A model generated the notes under the pieces. It was not told where the DNA came from, ran no database searches, and was given only the letters and a program-made list of their open reading frames with translations. Made by a program: the position numbers and the translations under genes. Of a stretch of 42,807 nucleotides of DNA, positions 8,435 to 17,942 are shown one piece after another. The DNA is from Flavobacteriales bacterium (GTDB lineage Bacteria > Bacteroidota > Bacteroidia > Flavobacteriales > Flavobacteriaceae), in contig WTIP01000051.1 in assembly GCA_011525195.1 (NCBI GenBank), positions 1-42,807 of the forward strand. The letters run 5' to 3'. The stretch's first letter is position 1; each line of letters begins with the position of its first letter.

Positions 8435-9706
8435 TCAACTAATTTTATCAAAACCTGTATAAGGAACCAGCGCTTTAGGAATCTTAATGCCCTCAGTAGT
8501 TTGAAAATTTTCGAGTAGACCAGCAAGTACACGTGGGAGTGCAAGGGCACTTCCATTAAGTGTATGTACATTTTGTTTTTTTCCCTCTTTCGTTTTGTAG
8601 CGAAGCTGTAAACGCTCAGCTTGAAAACTATTAAAAGTGGATACTGAGCTGATTTCTAACCATCGTTGTTGGGCAGTAGAATAGATCTCAAAGTCATAAG
8701 TTAGGGCTGAGGTAAAGCCGAGATCTCCCCCACAAAGGCGTAAAATCCGATAAGGCAGTTCCAATTCATTAAGAATTGTTTTTACATGCTCAACCATTTC
8801 TCCCAAAGCTTCTAGGGAGCGCTCGGGTGTTTCTACACGAACAATTTCCACCTTATCAAATTGATGCAGGCGATTTAACCCTCTTACATGGGCCCCATAA
8901 CTTCCTGCTTCTCTTCGAAAACAAGGCGTGTATCCAGTCAGTTTTATAGGGAGTTCTTTTTCTTCAAGGAGTGTTGCTCGATATAAATTCGTAAGGGGGA
9001 CTTCTGCTGTGGGGATGAGGTAAAGATCATCAGCCTGAATATGGTACATTTGACCTTCTTTATCGGGCAGTTGTCCCGTTCCAAAACCAGAGGCTTCATT
9101 GACAACATGGGGAACTTGTATTTCTTTATATCCAGCTTGGGTGTTTTTATCTAAAAAATAATTGATTAAAGCCCTTTGTAAACGCGCACCTTTCCCCTTA
9201 TAAATAGGAAATCCAGCACCCGTTATTTTATTTCCTAATTCAAAGTCAATCAAGTCATATTTCTTAGCCAGCTCCCAATGGGGTAGTGGATCAGCTCCAA
9301 GATCTGGGATCGTTCCAGATTGAAAAATTTCTTCATTATCTGCTTCTGAGCTACCCGCAGGTACAGACGTGTGTGGAAGATTAGGCACTTGCGTTCTTAA
9401 TTCAAACAGCTGGGCTGTTGTGTTTTGGAGCGCCTCTTGGAGTGCTTTGGTTTGCTCTTTTAGTGCTGTACTTTCTTCTTTGAGCGCATTTGCTTTGTCT
9501 GTTTCTCCTTTTTTAAAGGAGCTTCCAATTTCTTTTGCGAGGGTATTCGCTCTAGCTAGTTGCTGGTCCAATGTTGTTTGTTGGCTCCTTCTCTTTTGGT
9601 CTAACTCAATAATTTGATCGACGTATTCAGCGGCATCAAATCCTCTTTTTCCCAATCCTTCTACTAAAAGGTTTTTATGATCTCTAATAAACTGTAGTTC
9701 CAGCAT
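8435..9706 (-). CDS. serS: seryl-tRNA synthetase
   Basis: Charges tRNA-Ser (and initial serylation of tRNA-Sec where present) with serine in the cytoplasm. The 423-residue protein has the N-terminal antiparallel coiled coil (about 25-105, rich in Gln/Leu/Lys/Glu). The class II catalytic core follows, with motif 2 (PCFRREAGSYGAHVRGLNRL then HQFDKVEIV) and motif 3 (TLNGSALALPRVLAGLLEN). The serine-binding TSALTYDFEIY and EISSVSTFNSFQAERL are present. The length is normal. It lies 29 bases downstream of ribF and one base upstream of the DUF4286 gene, inside a minus-strand operon. Confidence 0.96.
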   Translation of the reverse strand: MLELQFIRDHKNLLVEGLGKRGFDAAEYVDQIIELDQKRRSQQTTLDQQLARANTLAKEIGSSFKKGETDKANALKEESTALKEQTKALQEALQNTTAQLFELRTQVPNLPHTSVPAGSSEADNEEIFQSGTIPDLGADPLPHWELAKKYDLIDFELGNKITGAGFPIYKGKGARLQRALINYFLDKNTQAGYKEIQVPHVVNEASGFGTGQLPDKEGQMYHIQADDLYLIPTAEVPLTNLYRATLLEEKELPIKLTGYTPCFRREAGSYGAHVRGLNRLHQFDKVEIVRVETPERSLEALGEMVEHVKTILNELELPYRILRLCGGDLGFTSALTYDFEIYSTAQQRWLEISSVSTFNSFQAERLQLRYKTKEGKKQNVHTLNGSALALPRVLAGLLENFQTTEGIKIPKALVPYTGFDKIS

Positions 9707-9735
9707 CAGTCTTTTTTTGCAAAAATAATGGATTT

Positions 9736-10674
9736 TTAATGTAAGTACTTTTCAGTTAAAGTTCTTTTACAAATTTCTTTATCTTTTTCTAATTGTATTT
9801 TTAATTCTTCTAAAGAGTCAAATTTTTTTTCTTCTCTTATTTTTTCTAAAAAAGAAAGGCGTAATTCTTTATTGTATAAGTCAGATTCACATTCAAAAAG
9901 ATGGACTTCTAGCGTTTGGTTTTCACCATTTATAGTGGGTCGCACGCCAATATTCATCATTCCATTCCATGCATGAGTAGTTGTTTGCGCTTTTACTAAA
10001 TAGACCCCTCTTGGAGGGATTAATTTATAAGATTCTTCAATCTGAATATTCGCTGTTGGAAACTGAAGAGTTCGACCGATGCCTTGCCCTTTTACGACAG
10101 TACCCCGAAGTTCAAAATATCGACCTAAAAATTGAGAGACCTGTTCAAAATCTCCTGCGTCTATTGCTTTTCTTACTTTGGTTGAGCTTACAGTTATTTC
10201 ATTACTTACTTGTGCTGGTATGATTTGAATATTAAAGTCAAATAACTTTCCATAGGCGATAAGGTCTTCAGCAGTTGCTTCTCTATTTTTCCCAAAGCGA
10301 TGGTCGTATCCAATAAAAAGTGTACTGATTTTTAATTGCTCTGCTAAAATATCTCTACAAAATTCCCTTGCACTTAATCGAGAGAATGATTTTGAAAAAG
10401 GATGAATAATTAAATTGTCAATGCCCAGTTTTTCGAGCAAGTTTTTTTTCTCTTCTAGTGTATCGATGAGTTTAAGGTTACTTTCCTTTTGCAGCACCAT
10501 ACGAGGGTGGGGAAAAAAGGTCAGTATTGTGGCGGCTTTTTTCTGATCACGAGCAAGTTTTACGAGCTCTTTAATTATTTTTTGATGCCCAATATGAAGT
10601 CCGTCAAAGGTCCCAATCGTTAAAACACATTTTGAGTCTGGAGTATAATTTTCGATGTTTTGAAAAACATTCAT
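9736..10674 (-). CDS. ribF: bifunctional riboflavin kinase/FAD synthetase RibF
   Basis: Converts riboflavin to FMN (C-terminal kinase domain) and FMN to FAD (N-terminal adenylyltransferase domain). The N-terminal half has the nucleotidyltransferase motif TIGTFDGLHIGHQKII and LFIGYDHRFGKNREA. The C-terminal kinase domain starts at about residue 180, with VVKGQGIGRTLQFPTANI and MNIGVRPTINGE, and ends with KIREEKKFDSLEELKIQL. There are two near-adjacent ATGs (10680 and 10674); I list the inner one but cannot decide. It appears to be the first gene of the serS operon. A consensus -7 element lies at 10702-10709. Confidence 0.94.
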   Translation of the reverse strand: MNVFQNIENYTPDSKCVLTIGTFDGLHIGHQKIIKELVKLARDQKKAATILTFFPHPRMVLQKESNLKLIDTLEEKKNLLEKLGIDNLIIHPFSKSFSRLSAREFCRDILAEQLKISTLFIGYDHRFGKNREATAEDLIAYGKLFDFNIQIIPAQVSNEITVSSTKVRKAIDAGDFEQVSQFLGRYFELRGTVVKGQGIGRTLQFPTANIQIEESYKLIPPRGVYLVKAQTTTHAWNGMMNIGVRPTINGENQTLEVHLFECESDLYNKELRLSFLEKIREEKKFDSLEELKIQLEKDKEICKRTLTEKYLH

Positions 10675-10701
10675 AGCCATTCGCTGGTTCTAAGTGCGCA
10701 A

Positions 10702-10709
10702 CAAAAGTA
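10702..10709 (-). promoter_or_regulatory. -7 promoter element for the ribF operon
   Basis: On the minus strand this reads TACTTTTG, an exact match to the Bacteroidota -7 consensus TAnnTTTG. It lies about 25 bases before the ribF start. No clear -33 TTTG sits at the usual distance, so the call rests on one box and its position. Confidence 0.45.
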
Positions 10710-10774
10710 AGGCAATATCCCACAAAGACTAAATAGTTTCCTTATTTTTAACCCTACTAGATCAGAATGAATCA

Positions 10775-13700
10775 TTGCAAACTCCATTTTACATAAAGCC
10801 TTCTGTGCGTTCGTTTATTACCTGCTGCCTTTTGCTGATTTCTTTCTCTGTTCAAAGCCAATTTAGTTGGAGACAAGTTGAGGATCCCAAACTTTCTGTC
10901 TTTCCCCAACCACTCGTCAAGGAGCGGTATTTCCAACTCCAACAATCTTCCTCACTAAAAGGATTTTATAATTCTCAAGCGGACTACTTGACGCAAATCA
11001 GTGTGCCCAATGAAAATGGAGAGGAAGAGCTTTTTCAATTAGAGCCAGCCGCAGTAATGGCTCCTTCATTGGCCTCAAAATATACCTGGATTCAAACTTA
11101 TAAAGGAAAGAGCTTAACGCGTCCTGATGTTAAAATTCGACTCAGCACCCATCCAACGGGGGTAAATGCCTGGATTCAGCTCCCCGGTCAGGAGGATTTA
11201 TTTATACAACCTAAAAAAAATACACAAGGCGTTCATTTTGTCTATCAGAAAACAAAAAATGATCCCGCATCCTCATTTTTTTGTAAGACGGTAGAAGATC
11301 AGTTCCTTCAGAAAGCAAGTGAGGGAATCCCCAGTAGTGCAAAGCAAACAGATGCAATACGCATATTTAGAATAGCCATTGCTACAACTTCAGCCTATAC
11401 TTCTTTTTGGGGCGATGATGACCCTTCAAATGGAACCAATATTGAAGATGCTTTCAGTGCAGTGGTAAGTACTTTAAATCGTATTAATCAGGTTTTTGAG
11501 AATGAACTAGGGGTAAGGTTGGTATTGGTGTCTGATACTTCTTTAATTTACGAAACCGCTGAGACAGATCCATTTAAGGGAGATTATTCTGCTGAACTTC
11601 AGACAACAGTAGATGAGGTTCTGGGTAATGAGGCTTATGATGTAGGACATTTATTTGATTATGGAGAACCCAATGGAGATGCGGGATGTATAGGGTGTGT
11701 ATGTGAGACAGGAGCTAAAGCGCAGGGCTTTAGCACCCATCCTTTTGTAGATATCTTCGGGGGGGACTATCGGAATGATTATTTTGATATAGACTATGCC
11801 GGACATGAAATTGGACATCAATTTGGGGCCTATCATACATTTTCATATAATACGGAAGGCACTGGTTTTAATGCAGAACCAGGAAGTGGCTCAACGATTA
11901 TGGCATATGCTGGAATTACAGGATTAGATGACCTCCAGCTGCATGGAGACCCTTATTTTCATTATTACAGTATTCAATCTATTCAAAATTTTATTGCCAC
12001 TTTAGAGTGTGGAGAGTCAGAGATTTTAGACTTAGCCGATTTTACAATCGAGGCAGGCCCCGATTATTTAATCCCTACAGGTACCGCCTATGAGTTGTCA
12101 ATACCCGCTATTGAAGGGGAAGGAGTGAACTACTCTTGGGAACAATTAGACAGTGGTGAAATTACGGCAGCTAATTTTGGCCCTTATAACAGCTTGGGAA
12201 GTATGGCACGTTCACTGCCTCCAAGCAGTAAACCTCTACGTGAAATTCCCAATCGGACGGATGTATTGTCAAATAAGCTTACACAAACGAATCCGGCTGT
12301 AGGGTCTAGTTGGGAAACAGTATCACTGGTTGCAAGAGAATTAAATTGGGGGCTTACCGTAAGAAAAAGCCAAGAGACAGCCGTACAAGTGGCGCAAGAT
12401 AAAATGAAAGTCACGGTAGTAGCGACATCCTCACCCTTTGCCATAACCTCCCAAATAAGTCCTGGAATAATATGGAAAGGAGGATCCTATCAAATAGTAA
12501 AATGGGAGGTGGCGGAAACCAATAGAGCACCCTTTAATTATCAAACTATTGAAATTTACTTATCTACAGATGGGGGTCTTAATTTTGACACCTTACTCAC
12601 TGCGACAGCCTCTAATACAGGTGAGGCTCGTGTATTTATTCCTAATACGATAGATACGGATCAAGCTCGCATAAAGATTAAACCCCAAGGGGCACTATTT
12701 TTTGCAGTAAATCAATCTAATTTTAGTATTCAATCTCGAGATATTGTTTTGAATTTCGATCCATATGAACAGGTCAATTGTGCAATAAATCAAATACAAT
12801 TTGACTTTGATATCCAGCGTAAATCTTCTTTTGACTCTACTTTTTCAATTGAAATTTTAAATTTACCGGCCTCAATAGTGGCTACCTACTCTAAAAACAC
12901 CTATACGCAAAATGACACTAGTGGATCAGTGGTTTTAAGAAGTTTAGCAAACCTTGCACCGGGCGATTATCAGTTTCAACTAAATGCACAATATGCAGAT
13001 TCTTCAGAACCCTTTTCTTTTGTCCTCAAACAAAGAACCCCAGCATTTGAGCCTGCGAGTTTGGTAGCCCCTGCAAATGGAGCAGAGTCGGAATCTTTAC
13101 GCCCACTACTCATTTGGTCGCTGGATGCTAATGTGGACCAAACTCGTGTGCAAATCGCTACAGACGAGACCTTCCAAAATATGATCCTCGATACTTTGAG
13201 TAATCAAACGCAGTTGAAAACACCAAATTTAACAGCTCAAACTCAATATTATTGGCGGATTCAAAAGCAAAATAGCTGCGGTGACGCTACTTTCTCTGAA
13301 GTATTTTCATTTGCTACAACAGTAGTTTCTTGTTTAGAACAAAGCACTTTAGGATTGCCACTTGCTCTAGAAGATGCAACTAATAATTCAAAAGGAATTA
13401 CTACAGCTGCTATAGAAATAAATTATGACTTACCTATACAAGATCTGGATATTTTGGTGGATATAGACCATACTTATCTTGAAGACCTTACACTTTATTT
13501 AGAGTCACCAGAAGGGTTACGCAATTTATTGGCTAGTGAACTCGGTGCTTCCCAAAATGATTATCAAGAAACGATTTTTGACCAAGAAGCTTCTGTCTCT
13601 ATACTAGAAGGGGCTCCTCCTTTTAGTGGGCGCTTTCGCCCTATTCAGTCTTTAACGCCCCTTTATGGAACATCTTCAAGAGGAGTATGGAAATTAATTA

Positions 13701-14608
13701 TTGAAGATGGTTACCTTGATGATGTGGGTCAATTAGAGGAATTTAAACTGTTTTTTTGTTTAGAAGGAGTAACCTTAGCCAATAGTGATGGGGATTCTTA
13801 TGTTGATATTCAAGACAATTGTCCAGAGCTGACAAATGAAGACCAATCAGATATTGACGCCAATGGCATTGGCGATCTTTGTGATCTCTTTTCGTCTCAA
13901 AATATAAGTATTACAAAAAATGATGCTAGCTGTCCTGACAAATCAAATGGGAGTATTCAAATTGAGGCCCTTGCTGATTTTGATTATCAAGCAGAGCTGC
14001 TGGGGGAGAACGGCTATAGGAAGCTTATTTCTTTAACAAATAGCGGTAACGGAATCTCTGATTTGGCCCCTGGGGCTTATTCGCTGTGTATTACAGTGCC
14101 CGCTTATCCCTCATTTGAATATTGTTATAAAACTGAAATAAAAGCGCCAGACCCACTCAATGTAATAAGTGCTTTTGATCCCTTTAATGCTGTTTTAAAT
14201 TTATCTATGCAAGGGGCAGCGCGCTATTTTATTTCTTTAAACGATAAAACTTTTGAAGTTGGAGCTACTGGAGAATTTGAAGTCCCTCTTTCTAAAAAAA
14301 TAAATCGAATCACAGTACAAACCTCAGAATCGTGTCAAGGCCTTTATGAAGAGTGGATCAATACAGAGCAAACAGCCACTGTATTCCCTAATCCTATAAA
14401 TAACCAGGCACAGCTAATTTTACCCCAAAATACAAGGGTTACACTTTATCTTTTATCGGGCTCAGGAAAGCTACTCTGGCAGAAAAAAGACCTAGAGGCT
14501 TTACCAGAACCCTATCAGTTGCCCGTGCGTAATCTAAGCCCTGGCGTTTATATTTTGAAAGTAGTCTATCCGGGAGAAGTCCAAACACTCAAATTATTAA
14601 AACGATGA
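10775..14608 (+). CDS. secreted reprolysin-like zinc metalloprotease with P-domain and T9SS sorting tail
   Basis: A 1277-residue exported multidomain protease. The signal peptide covers residues 1-28 (CCLLLISFSVQSQ) and a pro-region runs to about 190. The M12B-like catalytic domain (about 195-415) has HEIGHQFGAYH with His344 as first zinc ligand, and the Met-turn-like STIMAYAG. A family-typical region follows with the PPSSKPLREIPN segment, then beta-sandwich modules. A proprotein-convertase P-domain lies at about 853-1000. A thrombospondin type 3-like calcium segment (DGDSYVDIQDNCPELTNEDQ) lies at about 1003-1035. The type IX secretion C-terminal domain (1203-1277) starts VFPNP and ends GVYILKVVYPGEVQTLKLLK. 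The start is TTG 10775; the nearby ATG at 10767 is out of frame. The protein is likely cell-surface anchored or released, degrading extracellular protein. Confidence 0.9.
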   Translation: MQTPFYIKPSVRSFITCCLLLISFSVQSQFSWRQVEDPKLSVFPQPLVKERYFQLQQSSSLKGFYNSQADYLTQISVPNENGEEELFQLEPAAVMAPSLASKYTWIQTYKGKSLTRPDVKIRLSTHPTGVNAWIQLPGQEDLFIQPKKNTQGVHFVYQKTKNDPASSFFCKTVEDQFLQKASEGIPSSAKQTDAIRIFRIAIATTSAYTSFWGDDDPSNGTNIEDAFSAVVSTLNRINQVFENELGVRLVLVSDTSLIYETAETDPFKGDYSAELQTTVDEVLGNEAYDVGHLFDYGEPNGDAGCIGCVCETGAKAQGFSTHPFVDIFGGDYRNDYFDIDYAGHEIGHQFGAYHTFSYNTEGTGFNAEPGSGSTIMAYAGITGLDDLQLHGDPYFHYYSIQSIQNFIATLECGESEILDLADFTIEAGPDYLIPTGTAYELSIPAIEGEGVNYSWEQLDSGEITAANFGPYNSLGSMARSLPPSSKPLREIPNRTDVLSNKLTQTNPAVGSSWETVSLVARELNWGLTVRKSQETAVQVAQDKMKVTVVATSSPFAITSQISPGIIWKGGSYQIVKWEVAETNRAPFNYQTIEIYLSTDGGLNFDTLLTATASNTGEARVFIPNTIDTDQARIKIKPQGALFFAVNQSNFSIQSRDIVLNFDPYEQVNCAINQIQFDFDIQRKSSFDSTFSIEILNLPASIVATYSKNTYTQNDTSGSVVLRSLANLAPGDYQFQLNAQYADSSEPFSFVLKQRTPAFEPASLVAPANGAESESLRPLLIWSLDANVDQTRVQIATDETFQNMILDTLSNQTQLKTPNLTAQTQYYWRIQKQNSCGDATFSEVFSFATTVVSCLEQSTLGLPLALEDATNNSKGITTAAIEINYDLPIQDLDILVDIDHTYLEDLTLYLESPEGLRNLLASELGASQNDYQETIFDQEASVSILEGAPPFSGRFRPIQSLTPLYGTSSRGVWKLIIEDGYLDDVGQLEEFKLFFCLEGVTLANSDGDSYVDIQDNCPELTNEDQSDIDANGIGDLCDLFSSQNISITKNDASCPDKSNGSIQIEALADFDYQAELLGENGYRKLISLTNSGNGISDLAPGAYSLCITVPAYPSFEYCYKTEIKAPDPLNVISAFDPFNAVLNLSMQGAARYFISLNDKTFEVGATGEFEVPLSKKINRITVQTSESCQGLYEEWINTEQTATVFPNPINNQAQLILPQNTRVTLYLLSGSGKLLWQKKDLEALPEPYQLPVRNLSPGVYILKVVYPGEVQTLKLLKR

Positions 14609-15285
14609 GAGTAAGTCCTTTTGTTTTACTTTTTTTACTCTTTTGGAATTGTGGTCCCGCCCCCATTCCTGAGCCACAGCCCGCTACGCTTGTTCTTCCT
14701 TCAAATTTGGACCGTTGTACGACAGCTACGAGCTTAAATTCAGAAGAAAGCCAAGTTCGCTTTCAATGGGCAGCTGCACTAAATACAGATAATTATGAGC
14801 TGGTAATTATTAATTCACTGACCAATCAAAAATATAGCAAAGCAACCGCTTTACTCACCGAAACAAAAGTTTTACCTAAAGGCGCACCCTATCAATGGTA
14901 TATTATTTCAAAATCAATTTTATCACCAGCAGAGACGAAGAGTGAGGTGTGGCAATTTTATTTAGAAGGCAATCCCAAAAGCAGTCATTTACCTTTTCCC
15001 GCACGGCTTATTTCACCTGATGATGAAGCTCAAATACAACTAGAGGCCAATGGAAATCTCTTATTTATTTGGGAAGGAAAGGATTTGGATGAAGACATAC
15101 AGGCCTATAGTCTTTATCTGGGCGTAACAGCCGATGATTTAGAATTGAAAAAAGAAAACTTGACCAGTCCGCAAGCGTCTTTAACTCTTGAATCAGGAAG
15201 GACCTATTTTTGGCAAATTAAAACATTGGATTCGGAGGGAAATCGTTCTTTATCCCAAATATATCGCTTTGAAACGATCAACTAA
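14605..15285 (+). CDS. lipoprotein with fibronectin type III-like repeats
   Basis: A 226-residue protein with a lipoprotein signal (LLFLLFWNCG, Cys16). It appears to hold two fibronectin III-like units. Both carry the late-strand pattern of an aromatic 'YWQI'-type ending (YQWYIISKS and TYFWQIKTLDSEGN) that also occurs in the upstream protease (QYYWRIQKQ). The start overlaps the protease stop (ATGA), so the two are translationally coupled. It may be a surface partner or retention factor for the protease. No enzyme motif is visible and the function is unknown. Confidence 0.72.
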   Translation: MRVSPFVLLFLLFWNCGPAPIPEPQPATLVLPSNLDRCTTATSLNSEESQVRFQWAAALNTDNYELVIINSLTNQKYSKATALLTETKVLPKGAPYQWYIISKSILSPAETKSEVWQFYLEGNPKSSHLPFPARLISPDDEAQIQLEANGNLLFIWEGKDLDEDIQAYSLYLGVTADDLELKKENLTSPQASLTLESGRTYFWQIKTLDSEGNRSLSQIYRFETIN

Positions 15286-15287
15286 GA

Positions 15288-15899
15288 TTAACTTCCATTA
15301 AAGAGATTCATAGTTTTTTGTAAGCCCTGCAGGCCAAAGCTTTCAATTGCCTCTGCACAACGATCTAAACGCTCTGGCAGTTGCGTTGCTTCGCTTGATG
15401 TCCAAGGATCCAATACAAAACGAACCTGATCAAAAGGTTTATTTTTAGGCCCAATTCCAAATCTTAAGCGGGCATAATGCGGTGTATTTAATGCGGCTTC
15501 TACATCTTTTAATCCGTTATGACCCGCTGGACTGCCTTTGGCACGCAAGCGGAGGGTTCCAAAAGGCAGGTGTAGCTCATCGGCGAGTATGAGAATATTT
15601 TCTACAGGTATATTTTCTTTTAATGCCCAATGCCGAACGGCTTTCCCACTTTTATTCATGAAGGTACTGGGTTTTATAAGCACAAAATGCCTTCCTTTAA
15701 TTTTTAAGCTACTATAGGAAGCAAGTTTTTTTACTTCCCATAGGCATTGGTGTTTTGCAGCTAAAACATCAAGGATTTTAAAGCCTATATTATGCCTTGT
15801 GTCCTCATATTCCGAGCCTATATTTCCGAGACCTACAATTAAAAATTTGTGCATGGCAAGTGCTTCACTCTTTTTAAAGAAGTTTTTAAAAGAAAACAT
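15288..15899 (-). CDS. pth: peptidyl-tRNA hydrolase
   Basis: Releases peptides from peptidyl-tRNA dropped by ribosomes. The core begins KFLIVGLGNIGSEYEDTRHN with the conserved Asn26 and catalytic His36. It continues with VLIKPSTFMNKSG, the catalytic-region Asp in LILADELHLPFG, and GSPAGHNGLKDV. An N-terminal extension of about 15 residues (MFSFKNFFKKSEALA) before the second Met is common in flavobacterial Pth, as I recall, so I keep the long start. It lies downstream of rplY but a strong hairpin separates them. Its stop is two bases from the stop of the convergent lipoprotein gene. Confidence 0.95.
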   Translation of the reverse strand: MFSFKNFFKKSEALAMHKFLIVGLGNIGSEYEDTRHNIGFKILDVLAAKHQCLWEVKKLASYSSLKIKGRHFVLIKPSTFMNKSGKAVRHWALKENIPVENILILADELHLPFGTLRLRAKGSPAGHNGLKDVEAALNTPHYARLRFGIGPKNKPFDQVRFVLDPWTSSEATQLPERLDRCAEAIESFGLQGLQKTMNLFNGS

Positions 15900-15911
15900 T
15901 TACTAAAATAA

Positions 15912-15939
15912 AAAAAGCATGTGATCTCACATGCTTTTT
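15912..15939. terminator. bidirectional hairpin terminator between rplY and pth
   Basis: A perfect 13-bp inverted repeat, AAAAAGCATGTGA and TCACATGCTTTTT, separated by two bases; in RNA the loop would open to six or more. The A and T flanks make it a U-tailed terminator in either direction. It lies after the rplY stop on the minus strand and just before the pth start, so it probably ends or attenuates prs-rplY transcription. Confidence 0.8.
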
Positions 15940-15960
15940 AAAAAGGTTATTCGAGTAATT

Positions 15961-16608
15961 TTAGCTCTCAGCAGGTGCTTCCGGAGCTGCTTCACCTTCT
16001 GGTGCTGCCGCTTCATCAGCTACCTCTTCTACTTCTTCTTCAGCTGTTGCTTTCATAGAAGCTCTTGAAGTTCGAACTTGACATACTACTGTATTGTCAG
16101 GATGAAGAATCGCATAATCCTCTGATTGGAGCTCTGAAGTATAAAGCTTATTTCCAAGTTCTAATTCAGAAATATTAGCAATAATAAAATCAGGTAAATT
16201 GTTAGGCAGTGCTTTGACTCGTAGTTTTCGCTTATTGCGAATCAATACACCCCCACCGATAAGAACTCCAGGGGCTGCTCCTTCCACTTTTACAGGAATT
16301 TCCATAGTCACTTCTTTATCGTCAAAAAGACGGTAAAAGTCGGCATGTAGAATGCGGTCTGAAAGTGGGTGAAATTGGATGTCTTGAAGTATGGCATTAA
16401 TTTTTTCTCCTCCTTCAAGCTCTAAAACGACTGTATGCGCATTGGGAGTATACACTAATTTGCTGAAACCCAGTTCCGGTGCAGCAAAGTGAAGGGCTTC
16501 GCCTCCACCATACAATACACAGGGAACTTGTCCAGCATTACGTAAGGCTTTAGTCGCTGACTTGCCCACGCTTTCTCTTTTAGATCCTTTAATTGTAATC
16601 GATTTCAT
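15961..16608 (-). CDS. rplY: 50S ribosomal protein bL25 (Ctc-type, long form)
   Basis: A 5S rRNA-binding protein of the large subunit. The N-terminal L25 domain (about 1-95) starts [20 protein letters not shown] and includes [14 protein letters not shown]. The C-terminal TL5/CTC domain (about 96-180) has [19 protein letters not shown] and [13 protein letters not shown]. The tail is an acidic Ala/Glu-rich stretch (about 185-215), as in Bacteroidota. The 215-residue length is that of the long CTC form rather than the short E. coli protein. It starts ten bases after prs, in the same operon. Confidence 0.95.
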   Translation of the reverse strand: MKSITIKGSKRESVGKSATKALRNAGQVPCVLYGGGEALHFAAPELGFSKLVYTPNAHTVVLELEGGEKINAILQDIQFHPLSDRILHADFYRLFDDKEVTMEIPVKVEGAAPGVLIGGGVLIRNKRKLRVKALPNNLPDFIIANISELELGNKLYTSELQSEDYAILHPDNTVVCQVRTSRASMKATAEEEVEEVADEAAAPEGEAAPEAPAES

Positions 16609-16618
16609 TAAATTGTTT

Positions 16619-17551
16619 TTACATTATAAATTTTGAACTTATTGACGTATTGGAATGAACATTTTTCATTACCTCAGCGAATAATGGGGCGCAAGATAAT
16701 ACTTTTACTTTAGGGTGACTAATTTTTGAGGGAATAGAATCGGTTACGATCAATTCTTCGAGTTGTGAGTTTTCTATTTTTTCATAGGCATTACCTGAAA
16801 GTAAGGCATGCGTGCAGATGGCACGTACCGAAATAGCCCCTCTTTCTTTCATTAAATTGGCTGCATTAGTTAGGGTGCCCGCGGTATCCACCATATCATC
16901 AACAAGAATTACATTTTTCCCTGTAACATCTCCAATGAGTTCCATATGGGAGATGACATTGGCTTTTTCTCTTTGTTTATAACAAATGACCACATCGCTG
17001 CTCAAAAATTTTGAGTACGCATACGCACGTTTAGAACCTCCCATATCAGGTGAAGCAATGGTGAGATCCGATAAATTTAATGACTCTATATAAGGTAAAA
17101 ATATAGAAGAAGCATAAAGATGGTCTACGGGTTTTTCAAAAAAGCCTTGAATTTGATCTGCATGTAAATCCATAGTAATGATTCGAGTGGCACCAGCAGC
17201 CTCTAAAAGTTTAGCAATTAATTTTGCCCCTATGGGTACTCTAGGTTTGTCTTTTCGGTCTTGTCTGGCCCAACCAAAATAGGGCATCACGGCTGTAATA
17301 TGCCTGGCTGAGGCGCGTTTTGCTGCATCCAGCATCAAGAGCATCTCCATTAAGTTTTCTGAAGAGGGGTGTGTAGAGCCTATTATAAAGATTCGTGCCC
17401 CACGCACAGATTCTTCAAAAGAAGGCTGAAACTCACCATCACTGTATTTAGAGAAATTAATTTCTCCTAATGGTACCCCAAAATTTTGAGCAATTGTTTT
17501 GCCTAAAACAGCACTTTGTGAACAGGTAAAAATTTTTGCTTGCGTTTCCAT
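16619..17551 (-). CDS. prs: ribose-phosphate pyrophosphokinase
   Basis: Makes phosphoribosyl pyrophosphate from ribose 5-phosphate and ATP for purine, pyrimidine, histidine, tryptophan and NAD synthesis. The 310-residue protein shows the ATP-site segments [10 protein letters not shown]-like [17 protein letters not shown] and [14 protein letters not shown]. It also has the cation/phosphate segment [13 protein letters not shown] and the PRPP-binding loop [14 protein letters not shown]. The length is normal. It is first in the prs-rplY operon. A -7 element (17568-17575) lies 17 bases upstream. Confidence 0.97.
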   Translation of the reverse strand: METQAKIFTCSQSAVLGKTIAQNFGVPLGEINFSKYSDGEFQPSFEESVRGARIFIIGSTHPSSENLMEMLLMLDAAKRASARHITAVMPYFGWARQDRKDKPRVPIGAKLIAKLLEAAGATRIITMDLHADQIQGFFEKPVDHLYASSIFLPYIESLNLSDLTIASPDMGGSKRAYAYSKFLSSDVVICYKQREKANVISHMELIGDVTGKNVILVDDMVDTAGTLTNAANLMKERGAISVRAICTHALLSGNAYEKIENSQLEELIVTDSIPSKISHPKVKVLSCAPLFAEVMKNVHSNTSISSKFIM

Positions 17552-17567
17552 AGAAATAAGATCTCAG

Positions 17568-17575
17568 CAAATGTA
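17568..17575 (-). promoter_or_regulatory. -7 promoter element for prs-rplY
   Basis: The minus strand reads TACATTTG, an exact TAnnTTTG match, ending 17 bases before the prs ATG. The predicted transcript would have a leader of about ten bases. No clear -33 TTTG was seen. Confidence 0.5.
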
Positions 17576-17612
17576 AAAATAAATTAGGCTTTAGCTTATT
17601 TAAAAATTTAAT

Positions 17613-17648
17613 TAGAGGTGTAAACAATTTTCTTAATTTTAACCTCTA
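17613..17648. repeat. inverted repeat enclosing the tRNA-Leu promoter region
   Basis: TAGAGGT (17613-17619) and ACCTCTA (17642-17648) form a perfect 7-bp inverted repeat around a 22-base AT-rich spacer. The spacer contains TAATTTTA, which matches seven of eight positions of the -7 consensus. It lies 12 bases upstream of the tRNA. It may be chance or an operator-like element. Confidence 0.35.
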
Positions 17649-17660
17649 CTAAATAGAGAG

Positions 17661-17742
17661 GCCTCGGTGGCGGAACTGGTAGACGCGCTGGATTCAAAAT
17701 CCAGTTCTTTCGGGAGTGTGGGTTCGATTCCCACCCGAGGTA
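17661..17742 (+). tRNA. tRNA-Leu (anticodon CAA)
   Basis: This folds as a class II tRNA. The acceptor GCCTCGG pairs with CCGAGGT (the first pair is G-U) and the discriminator is A. The D-arm contains GGTAGACGC. The anticodon stem CTGGA/TCCAG encloses the loop TTCAAAA, with CAA at 17695-17697. A long variable arm (about 17705-17717) is followed by the T-arm GTGGGTTCGATTCCCAC. No CCA is encoded. It decodes UUG. The long variable arm and the leucine anticodon agree with each other. Confidence 0.95.
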
Positions 17743-17748
17743 CTTTAT

Positions 17749-17791
17749 AAATCCGTAACTCATTGTTTTACATGAAGTTGCGGATTTTTTT
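17749..17791 (+). terminator. Rho-independent terminator of tRNA-Leu
   Basis: AAATCCG-T-AACT (17749-17760) pairs with AGTT-G-CGGATTT (17776-17787), with one T-G pair and a 15-base loop. A run of T follows. It starts seven bases after the tRNA 3' end. Confidence 0.75.
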
Positions 17792-17942
17792 ATTAAGACC
17801 ACTTTTCCTAAAAGTTTTATAAATCAGATTGCTTTGAGTACAAAATTAAAATGGATGTGATAGAGTTTTATTCGAGCATCGATTTCAGATTTCTTATCAA
17901 TTAAAACAGTAAAAGTCGAATTTGTAATTTTTTGAAGTTATT

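Noticed and set aside
17608-17802. Open frame opposite the tRNA-Leu
   Set aside because: It overlaps a perfectly folding tRNA and its terminator, with no homology I recognise.
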